Positions 54,563-64,000 of a stretch of DNA of 64,000 nt are shown in pieces (the stretch's first letter is position 1; each line of letters begins with the position of its first letter). The DNA comes from Romanomermis culicivorax (lineage: Eukaryota > Nematoda > Enoplea > Mermithida > Mermithidae), in NCBI GenBank assembly GCA_963922205.1, contig CAWUHX010000092.1, positions 806,001 through 870,000 of the forward strand, in the 5' to 3' direction. The notes under the pieces were generated by a model. It saw nothing but the letters and a program-made list of their open reading frames with translations. It had not been told where the DNA came from and searched no databases. The translations under genes and the position numbers were made by a program.

Positions 54563-55577
54563 AATCGTGTTTGAGTAGCAGTGAAATTTATTTGACTTAC
54601 AATGTGTGTAATACAAAATTGTGGTTAAGGAGTCGTGGTTTTTTGGACACCTTGTATCACTTACTCAAACAACAAACAAATAATGAATATTTTCATATCT
54701 AATCAATGTTTTTGTGGTGTCCAGACTCTCTCTCTCTTTAGAACTGAACATACCCTCTACACATGAAATTATATTTGGAACTCGACGCTCATTTGCATAA
54801 TCTTCTCCTGACTTCAGAGAGAGAGAGAAAAGGCCTTTTTACATACCGAATCCAGTTTTTGACCGAAAAATTCATCTTCATCATAAATATATTGCAGTAG
54901 CACTTTGACTTGGCACCCGAAAGCGAAATTGTACTTTTCTGTATGCTATATCTGCACGCGCGTACAGTCCAAGGTCTATGAAAATGAAAAACTTGTACTT
55001 TTCACTGTATACATGTAGTGGACATACGGTTTACCTGCCCGACTGGTTCACCTGTGGTTTTGATCTTCTACCAGAGGTATACAATAACCAATGTACGAAA
55101 ATACAGTCCCAGGGCAGTTACATTGCCCATATTTTAGGATACACGTAGATAGATACATTGTACACACATTGGGGCTCGCCTTCTCCGAGGTGCCCATAGT
55201 TAAGTATATATACAAGTAAAAAGATTTTCATTGTTGTAGGCATGAATTCCGTAGCAGCACATTATTGCTTCGGTACGACGTTATGTGTGTACATTGTTGG
55301 GTCAGATTTGCATATTTCGCAAGCTAAAAGTTGCGCGGAATTTGGATTTTTCCTGCGCCCAGTAATTTTATACTTCAGACGCGAAATTCTATCCGACAAA
55401 AATTTTTATGAACTTTTAATAGACATGTTTCGAACGTAGCTTGTAATAGGAGCTTTTTACATGACAAAAATTCCTCTGCTTCACACCCATGTACGTATTA
55501 TACGTACATTTTTTCCAATTTGAATCATACGATCTTCAACTATGTGTCACTACTATCTTTTTCTCTCCTTCTTGCAG
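54563..55577. other. Upstream region of the EGF-receptor gene
   Basis: It holds two short CT/GA runs (54726-54742 and about 54817-54829) and an unassigned 65-codon frame at 55242-55439. The promoter of the receptor gene is expected here. No specific site can be supported. Confidence 0.4.
55566..55577 (+). promoter_or_regulatory. 3' splice site in the EGF-receptor leader
   Basis: TCCTTCTTGCAG is followed by about 121 bases and then the start codon. It is either a spliced-leader site or the end of a 5' untranslated intron. A nine-codon upstream open frame begins at about 55654. Confidence 0.5.
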
Positions 55578-55698
55578 GTTTAGCGGTTCTTTAGAATCGA
55601 GCTTTCATCTATCAAGCTCAAAAAAGAGAGCTAACGTTGTTCTTAGCATCGAAATGGAGGTTGTTATATCTTACTCAATTTGACATCAATAATTGACC

Positions 55699-56909
55699 AT
55701 GGAAACGATGATTTTTTTGTTGATTTTATCATATTGCGATTACGCGATGAGCGGAAAAAGTAAGAAAAAGTTTAATATTTTTTTTACTACGTGAACTGCA
55801 TATTCCGAAACACTTAAACATATAACTGAAACAGACAACATAAGGCCGAAGAGTTCATCGTAAATTTCATGAATGATATTTGGAACAATAGAGATGAAGC
55901 TCGTTAGAGGTCTTGGCGATTTTGTATTGATTCAAAAATCGTGTCAAGTTACCTATAATTTTTTCACATGACGTATTGATTCAGTCAACTGCGCCATTTC
56001 AGCCAATGAGTCGATTTAGCCACTTCGAATATACCTATAATCAACTATGACCTCAGAAATTAATTATAAATATGCTTGGATGGAAAAAATTAAGAATTTG
56101 CTTAAAATACGTCAAGAATTTATTAGGGAGAGAAGCTAAAATATTTTTTTCGCTGAATGCAAATTAGGACACGAGAAGGCACCTTGTATACGCTATATTC
56201 TGAGAAAACATATGTTCAATTCGATAAAAATATACAATTTTGTATTTCATTGGGGAAAACAGTATCTGAATTGAGACAGGGGTGGCAAGTATCGGTTGCT
56301 GAATTATCAATCCGTATAAAAACCTGGAAAAACATTGTGATTGAAACTAACGGTGTCTGAATCGCTATAAACCCAGCTGGAGTTTGACGCCTGCAAGCTA
56401 CACTGTTTCTGACGTTCGTGTTTTTCTCATGATAACTAAATATCATTTTGACATCCACAGCAAATTTTTTATCGAAGTGAAAATTATTTTACAAAGATTT
56501 TCAGAGCTTATGATACTATAAGCCTGATAAAAATACATGTTCTTTTTGAAGATCTACTCTTCCGGGAAATTTTCGTTTATCATCTTGTCTGTAGTTCGAG
56601 TTACGTAACCGAGCTCATAAAATATGGCCGGTGAAATGAATATTGCATAAAAAATATCAAGAGGCCAATTATCTCCAAAAGGTAAACATGTCAGGGATTG
56701 TTCAGATGTTTTGCTCGTCGATGATCAACAATTTTTTTCCTTATAGAACATGATCTACGTAGTTTCAAGAGAGCGTTATGATAATCGGATGTCAGGACAT
56801 CTATCTGTAATTCTGTATTCTGCTATAAACCTTATTTGAGAAGAAATTGATACACTCATCAAGATATTTTTTATTTCTCATCTTTCACTTGCCACTAATT
56901 TTTATAATC

Positions 56910-56951
<42 letters not shown>

Positions 56952-59900
56952 TCTGTCTTTTTTTGACTTTTTCATATGAATATAAGCTATAATTGGAAAC
57001 AAATTGATATGTGATACTTTAAGGCTTTTTTTATTATTATAGTACGTTTCCAAGCACTAAGAAAATAGAATCCGAGTTTAAACAATAATTCGTATTTTTT
57101 AACTTTTCTAACAAACTACACGTCATATAGAGCTACTAACTTGCTATCAAACGAAAACAACATGTTACTCGTTGCAGAAGAATGGGTTTGTAGTTAACCG
57201 GCTCTGATATTTATTAGGGAGAAAAATTTTGTAAAAAATGCTACAGTGAAAACTTGACTGAAGCAATGTCGGAGAATTTTTTAGGACAACGCGATTTTTT
57301 GTGTGTGTGTGGAAAATCCGTATAGATTCTTTCACTGCAAATGTATACCTGAGTAATTTGACTGATAATATATTTTATTAATTAATTCAACTCTCTCAGA
57401 AACCTTGTTTCAGGCACAAAGAAATAAATTTGTTAGTACTTAAGCAAAAATAGTCATTTTAAAATTAACCAAATCTAGATTTCGAGCAGCCCTGATACGA
57501 ATAGCCGTAAAAGCTGTGCATTTAAAAATACGACAAGTTAGCACCACTAGATAGAATTTTTCACGATCTGTCGAAAAAGTTACGCAGTTCTTTTCGAAGG
57601 AGTTATACAGGTTTGAAGTTTGGGCTGATGTCACTGACCAAATTTTCAATATATGCTCAAAACTTTACGTTTCCACTTCTAGTAAGTCAAACTTTCAGTG
57701 CTCTATCCAATTACGCCAGCTCAGCCTCTATTCCTTCAATTTAATTTTCACATAATTTGCATAATTTATGCTCTTCAAACTTACATTTGTGCGTCATATC
57801 AGCCTAATTATATTCTAAAATATTTTTTTCTGTCCGCATGATTTTCCTGCTAAAATTTTTTTTCGACACACATTCTGATTTATTAGCGATTTTTTTTCTT
57901 TTTCCATCTTTCTCTTTTTTTATCTTGACATTGGTTAAATGAAGCCTGCACCAACAATCTATATAATGCGATTATAAAGCTTGATAAGTCGGATATTTAT
58001 AGAGCGTAGTAGCACATTCCACAACGGAGCAGTAAAAACTGGATTCGAGAGAGAATATGAAATTTTTTCCTAAGCTACCAGTTTATAATTCAAAGTTTAG
58101 ATAAGGGGCTGCGCGAGTCGACATTTAGAAGAGCGCGGAGGTGTACATTAAAAAAAGTTGTCAAAAAATTTACTTAGAATCTTAAATTTTGTGCCACGCG
58201 ATATATACATATTATACAGTAAACTAAAACCGGAACTATGGTCTTGCTTGCATGAGTTCATAGAAAGTTCAACTTCCGCCGGACGTTGGTCATTTTTCGA
58301 GCGTAGAAAAAGAAAAAAGATCAAATTACTGTATATACTGGTGTACTGTACGATATGCAAATTAACTGGAGATTTCTGACCTTGGATGGAATAGCGCATA
58401 GTGCGTTTCAGATGTTCAGGTACGCTTTACTATACGCGCACTACTGGGACCAGTCGTTCGACATTTTTCTCACGACTTTTAGACTAAAAATATGCATATG
58501 AGCATAGGACCCCTATAGAAAAATCTCTCTCTTCCAATATTTGTTTTTTGTACCAAAATCTGAAACTGGACTTTTGTATATGAAAGCGAAAAAACCGTTT
58601 TTCGTCTCGAGAAAAGTTGTTCGAAACAATGTGAAAAACAGTCAACTTTAGTATGCCTAGATCGATTACGTTTTTCCCCTATGAACACGAGAAAACAATC
58701 CAATGTTGTGTTATGTATCAATTTTGTAGAAATGAAGGGCACGATTCCTAGTTTCTCGTTTAAATTAATTTTTCAATTGCAAGTGGAATTGGAAGAAGAA
58801 TAAAAACAAATGGGTTTTGTGGAAAAAATAACGCTCAATCCTGACAAGATTAGCTACAGGCAATAAAAAAAAAGAATGTAGTGTCAACAACAGAAACACA
58901 TTTTTAGCTAGTGCTCCAATAATCACTGGATGCAGTTTGAAAAAGAGAAGGATTTGCTCGAAACATAACGATGAAGTTGCCAAAAAATTGAGTCGAAATG
59001 CACACGAGATCTCAAAATGACCCCATGTATAGCAAGCAGTTGTAGTACTATTAATATTAGTAGTATGATACTAATAGTTAAAGTAATAGATATAGCAGTA
59101 AAGTAGTAGATACAGTTGTAGTAGTAGTAGTAATAGTGTTACTAATACATTCTACTTCTAGCACTATTTACTATAGAAAAATTGAGGCGTCAGGTTTTTG
59201 ACAGTCAATAAAGCCGCAGACAATAAAAAAGCATGACACGTCGAGAGTAGCAGACGCTTTTAGCTATTGCTTCAATCAATTTAGCATTTTCGCATAAGAC
59301 AAGCTTATGATCATGACAGAACAATGATATTTTCTATCAAAAATTTGAGTCGACATTCGCGAAAGTTTAAAACGGGCATACGAGAGAGCTATCTCAGTAC
59401 AATAAGTTGTATTAGTATTTTTTATAAGTAATAATACTAGCTAAGTTAAAGTAGTAATAATAATAGTAGAGGTAGTAGTAGTATTAGTAGTGATAGCAGC
59501 AATAGTAGTAGTAGTAGTAGTAGTAGTAGTAATAGTAATATCAGTACCACTACCAACTTATTCTATTATTACTACGTATTTACTCGCTGAGTTTTTGTAG
59601 GTTTTTTTGTAGCAAAAGCTTATGATCAAGACGTAACAATAAGTTCCCGGCCAAAAATTTAAGTCAAAATTCACAATAGCTTCGAGAATATACGAAAGAT
59701 ATTCCAATCTGAAACTAAAAATATGCAAATTAGAAAAAAAGATCGGTCAAAACAAATTGAATAAGAAAGATCAGATTTCATCAATTTCTTGAATGAAACA
59801 AAAGTATCGGTATTGTACTCATTGAAAATCTTGCTCCGTGCCTGTCAAACTGACTAAAGAATTTTTTAGTGATACAGAATATCAGTATAGCAAGATGGAG

Positions 59901-62900
59901 AAATTTCTTCAGTTAAAGACATGTGATTTTCATCTAAGGAATAGTAAGCGTAGTTTGCTAATTTTTACGATCAAAATATGATTCTCTGCCTGTTTTTTCA
60001 ATTCTACTTTTCTATTATGAGCTGGCATGCTAAAAATGAATTTTTTCATCCCAGCTCAAGTACGAAGTCCAAGCATCATAAATTTTAATTTTCATTCGAT
60101 GAATCATCGCAGACTGAAAAGGCAAAAAAGGTTTCACTTTTGTGATTGCCACTCTATAAAATGGTTTGAGATGAGGCATGCATGTTGAAGATTAATATTT
60201 TTACATTGATCCTCCACAAATTTATGTAGAAAATATCTGCGAAGACTGCTAAAGTCAGATGATTAATTTTTGGACATCTATATTTTCACATTTCAGTTTG
60301 TTTTGGTACATCGAACGGTTTGGGCATAGTTCACAGGACTGACATTGCCCAGGAAACTTACGTCAAACGGCTCAGACGAATGTACGAAAATTGTACGACT
60401 TTGCATGGAAATTTGGAAATAAGCCACTTGAAAGCGTGGGAGAAAGATTTAGATTTCTTGTCTAGCATAGAACAAGTGAGCAAGCATGGGTGCAACGTAC
60501 TTCGTTGACAAATTTGGACCTTTTTAATAAAAAATCTCTTTTTAACCGCAGGTGACAGGATACGTTTTGATTTTTCAAAACGAATTGAGGCGTATTTCTT
60601 TGCCAAACTTGCAAATCGTATGGGGCGATCAAACTTTTAGCCCAATGTTCGAAAATTTTACGATCGATCAATCTACGTCGTCAGAAATTAATCATTTTGA
60701 ATCCAGTTACGCTTTGATGGTGTTTCAAAATCCTCAATTGGAAACGTTATCGATTCCAAAACTTAGAGGTGAGATACACGGGACTTCAATATAGAAATAG
60801 TGTTGATAATTCACACAACTCACATAACTCTGAATTTATAGAATCAGATCTGTTTTTCAGCCATTCATAACGGCAAAATTAGTTTGAATACAAATCAACG
60901 ACTGTGTCATTGGAAAACGTTAGATTTTCGACAACTGTTGGGCGACGATTTTCGGTTAAGATTGGATATTTCGAAAAATACGTTCTCCAAATGTATTCCA
61001 GGAGGTAAAAAATACCAGTTTTTTCTTTTTATTTGATTTTAGTGAGGATAACTTTTTCAGATTCGCAATGTCATCCTCGATGCAGCCATTGCTTCGACAA
61101 AACTATCAACGGTTGTCAACAGAGTAAGATTTTGATTCCACATCCTGGAAATAGCAGATATTGAACATTTTGCAAAATCGTTTCAGTTTACCGGAACGAT
61201 TGTGCCCTTCAGTGCTCCACCGGCACATGCTACAATACATCTTCACCTTTGTACTGTTGCCACAAAGAATGCCTCGGTGGTTGCACAGGACCCACGGACA
61301 ATGACTGCATTGTAAGAAACAAAGATATGCAAACTGAAATGAGTGTGAAACCATACTATATAGTTTTTTCCAAATGACCCTCAGAAAGAAAAAAATGTTT
61401 ATTCAAATAATGAACAACCTGCGTGCGCGGCCACCTTATTTCTCAAATCTACTGTAACAGTTGAAACTACAACCTGAAAATAGAAAATGTCGGCTTCCGA
61501 TGCGTGTTCATCACCTGTTTATGGATTTCTTGGGATTTTTTGTATTTCTAGGCTTATTTGTAAATGAATGGAGTATAGGCTTCGAGTTCATAGTGGGAAT
61601 CATACAGTGGCATGCCTGTGGAATCCGCTAATATTATTCCAATCCGTTCTAAGGCAGATACAGAGACATGAGCATCAAGACACTTGTGAACATTTGACTT
61701 CAAAAAATAAGGAATATGGGGTAGAATGGATTTGAAAACTTTGAATAATCTGAGTTGAGATTCTGAAAGATGCATTGTAGTGAATCTGTTGCTTGTGACT
61801 ATTATATTTCAAAGTGATAAAAATTTAGTGGAATGAACCTGTAATGTGTTTGCATCGAGAAAAGACAGGATTGGATAAAGCGGAACTTGTGAATAACGAA
61901 AATGAGTTGAATGAGTCTGGAATCTATAAACATTTGAATTCGCAAAAAGACTGTTAAAACGGCACGAGTTTGAAACTTGTGAATATCCGAATCCAAAGCA
62001 AGGAAGATAATGGAATGAATTTGGATTCTGAAAACAGTTGAGTTTATAGTAAAAAATATATTGTTGAATCCTGAGTGTTTGAGTTTGAAGTAAGAAAGAC
62101 ATATTGAAATAAGTCTGGATCTTATGAATATTTGACTTCGTGCTATGATGTAAGATACAGTGAAATGCTTATGGAATCCATTATTATTCGATTTATAGTC
62201 ATTAGTGCTATCCAGTTTGACTTAAATCCATATTTTTAACATTGTTATCTATATCATGATTTTTATCTCCGTCCTGTTGAACATTCCTAGATGCACAAGT
62301 TCTTCAAGGTTCCAGACACAGATAGGCATGCGTAACTAATAATCATGTCGAGTTTTCATTATTCACGCCTAGATTTTTTCACATAAACTTAGGCACGTTT
62401 CTATCATTTTTTCAGGCCTGCAATAGCATGAGATTCGGTCAAAAATGCGTTGAATCTTGCCCATCAAAAAACGTCTACAATAAATTATTGGCCACATATC
62501 AATTCGATCCCAACGGAACTTATTCGTTCAATAGAGAATGTGTACAAGAATGCCCTGGTATGATTGATATAAAAATCATAAGACGTCATTGATAGGAATA
62601 AATATTATTTTGACCCAATCACTTGCTTGCGAAAATAATACGAAAAATAATTTTTCATTTTGATCATACCCTATGCCAATTGTTTTCAATGTTTTCTATT
62701 CCATTTAGATTTATGAGTTGACTACAAAATTTTTGCAGCCCTGAATTTTTCAGAGGAAACTCCCTAAATTTGGGTCAATCTCGTTTCTTCGAAAAAAGCT
62801 TTCATCTTTCTAGTGCACATGAGAATCTACAGGGACGGCTGCGTGTCCAGGTGCCCCGATGGTCACTACGAGGACGACCAAAACTGCGTCCCATGCCGTG

Positions 62901-63108
62901 GAGCGTGTCCGAAAAGTAAGCAAAAAGTTGATGGGTGGTTAAGACCTTACAAAAATTGTGAAATTTCCTTTTTTGCAGCATGCATGATCTCAGAAGCTGT
63001 CAGTGCTTTAAATATCAAAGATTTCGTGAATTGTACGAAAGTGGAAGGCATGATCGAAATTCGAAAAGACGCTTTCGAGCGGAAAGCTTACTTTTGGCCA
63101 AATATGAC
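55699..63108 (+). CDS. EGF-receptor family tyrosine kinase, N-terminal part
   Basis: Nine exons join in frame: 55699-55759, 60297-60475, 60552-60768, 60861-61004, 61061-61123, 61187-61311, 62416-62557, 62814-62915 and 62979-63108, giving 387 codons, then a donor GTAAGT. Residues 1-18 or so are the signal peptide. Residues 21-190 form L domain 1: CFGTSNGLG, RLRRMYENCTTLHGNLEI, VTGYVLIFQNELRRISLPNL, SYALMVFQNP. Residues 200-344 are furin-like, with CHPRCSHC, YCCHKECLGGC and TYSFNRECVQECP. L domain 2 starts near 346. This block order and spacing match EGFR/LET-23, a plasma-membrane receptor for EGF-type ligands signalling through Ras. The rest, including TM and kinase, lies beyond the right edge. 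Intron 1 (4.5 kb) is the usual place for enhancers. Confidence 0.95.
56895..56948. repeat. TA dinucleotide microsatellite
   Basis: About 18 uninterrupted TA units (56913-56948) preceded by TATATT variants, in intron 1 of the EGF-receptor gene. Confidence 0.95.
59060..59560. repeat. Two TAG/TAA trinucleotide blocks
   Basis: AGTAGTAGT runs mixed with AATAGT at about 59040-59165 and 59440-59550. Each is followed by a similar ACTACTACTTA-type end and a GCATAAGACAAGCTTATGATCA or GCAAAAGCTTATGATCA phrase. The two blocks are probably duplicates of one roughly 400-base segment in intron 1. Confidence 0.75.
61575..62170. repeat. Degenerate ~80-base tandem repeat in EGF-receptor intron 6
   Basis: Phrases like GGAATGAGTCTGGAATC, CTTGTGAATA, TTTGAATTC and GTTGAATCC recur at roughly 70-90 base spacing through the 1.1-kb intron. 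Minus-strand frames of 64-97 codons here are translations of the repeat. Confidence 0.6.
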
Positions 63109-64000
63109 GTAAGTTGGTTTACGGTAGATTTTTTTTGAACGAATTTTCGTCGCATGACTAATTTGAATTGATAATGAAATCATTACGTGACAGGTGATAG
63201 TCACGTTTTTAATCTTCGTGTACGACAAAATGAGACAAATATTCTAAAATTATGATTTCACGTTAATCCTTAGATAATGATGTTAATGAAATGAAAACTT
63301 TATTACACACTGGGATTTTGAAAATTCGATATTTTCCAAAATCAGATGAGGTTAAATCGAATCAATTCGAAAAATTTCAGCGAATACAAAAATTTGGCTT
63401 TCATATATTAACACACTGCTTTGTTCTATGAAATTGCAAAGTGAGTGTTTGCCAACAATATAAATCGTTAAGTACAAATCGAGGGATCGCCGATATTTCT
63501 ATGTTTCTCCTGATGTAGTTTTCTATATTTTTGCTCGTCGTTCAAGCATTTTTTGACAAATTTAGCGGGGTCAAGACCTTTAAAAATGTTGCGGAAAAGT
63601 GGGGCGTCAAATAAAAAAACGACAAAATGTTTTTTCTCATTATCGTTGTTTTATTAGCATTGTTCACGGATATTGTCATTCATGAAGTTTATTGAGAGAA
63701 TCCATGTTATGACTTATGTAAGCAAATGCGTCCTCCGCAGTAAGCAAGAGTTCAACATCAACATCTAACATAGATTGAACTCTCTTAGAACTCTTAGATC
63801 TGTCCCTCTCTTTGCTTTATCATGGGCATTCGAAAATGAGCTCTTCACAGAAATATGTATAATCATGTTTAAGGCAAGAAATTACAAATTTTTATGATTT
63901 TCCCATACTGTATGAGGTCACCTCTCGTGGAAAAATGATGTATTGATGCCGGCATGAAAATATATCGTCTACACCAGTCTCATATATATTACGTTGCACT
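63109..64000. other. EGF-receptor intron, cut by the window edge
   Basis: After the GTAAGT donor at 63109 no further exon of L domain 2 was found. AT-rich, no repeat or RNA gene recognised. Confidence 0.6.

Noticed and set aside
61554..62102. Minus-strand frames of 64-97 codons in EGF-receptor intron 6
   Set aside because: Translations of a degenerate tandem repeat within a well-defined intron.

Overview
The window looks like nuclear DNA from a nematode, outside the compact-genome type. It is AT-rich and gene-poor, with introns from 57 bases to over 4.5 kb. Three signs point to Nematoda: interstitial arrays of TTAGGC, the nematode telomere unit; a chemoreceptor-type 7TM gene resembling the nematode Srx class; and strong 3' splice sites 3 to 12 bases upstream of two start codons, as expected for spliced-leader addition. 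I cannot name the genus.

Six multi-exon genes can be assembled with consistent splice phases. From left to right: (1) an Srx-like seven-transmembrane receptor, minus strand, 12.2 to 7.0 kb, 3 exons, 319 aa; (2) UDP-glucose 4-epimerase (GALE), minus, 20.4 to 14.4 kb, 9 exons, 346 aa, complete, with a roughly 690-base GAAA array in intron 5; (3) a FAM234/ITFG3-like single-pass membrane protein with FG-GAP-like motifs, minus, 29.7 to 21.6 kb, 13 exons, 878 aa; (4) a two-exon secreted 80-aa protein with eight cysteines in the mature part, minus, 43.65 to 41.9 kb; (5) a PGAP2-like (Frag1/DRAM/Sfk1) multi-spanning membrane protein, plus, 46.4 to 51.0 kb, 5 exons; (6) the 5' part of an EGF-receptor-family gene (let-23/EGFR type), plus, from 55.7 kb to beyond the right edge. 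It encodes the signal peptide, first L domain, furin-like cysteine-rich region and the start of the second L domain.

The rest is mostly mobile DNA. The stretch 30 to 41 kb is a nest of inserted elements. It holds a broken non-LTR reverse transcriptase sealed between terminal inverted repeats, duplicated blocks, GC-rich hairpins, a tRNA-like SINE remnant, TTAGGC blocks and hAT-type MITEs with 8-base target duplications. A recurring feature across the window is elements whose inverted ends are built of short tandem repeats. At least six sequence-unrelated families share this layout (2.8-3.3, 4.1-5.2, 5.8-6.7, 12.7-13.4, 42.3-43.4 and 53.6-54.6 kb).

The genes have unrelated jobs: chemosensation, galactose/UDP-sugar metabolism, GPI-anchor maturation, growth-factor signalling and secretion. 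The only possible co-expression unit is FAM234-like followed by GALE on the same strand, but their 1.2-kb gap makes a classical operon uncertain. No bacterial-style features, CRISPR arrays or convincing functional tRNA or rRNA genes were seen.
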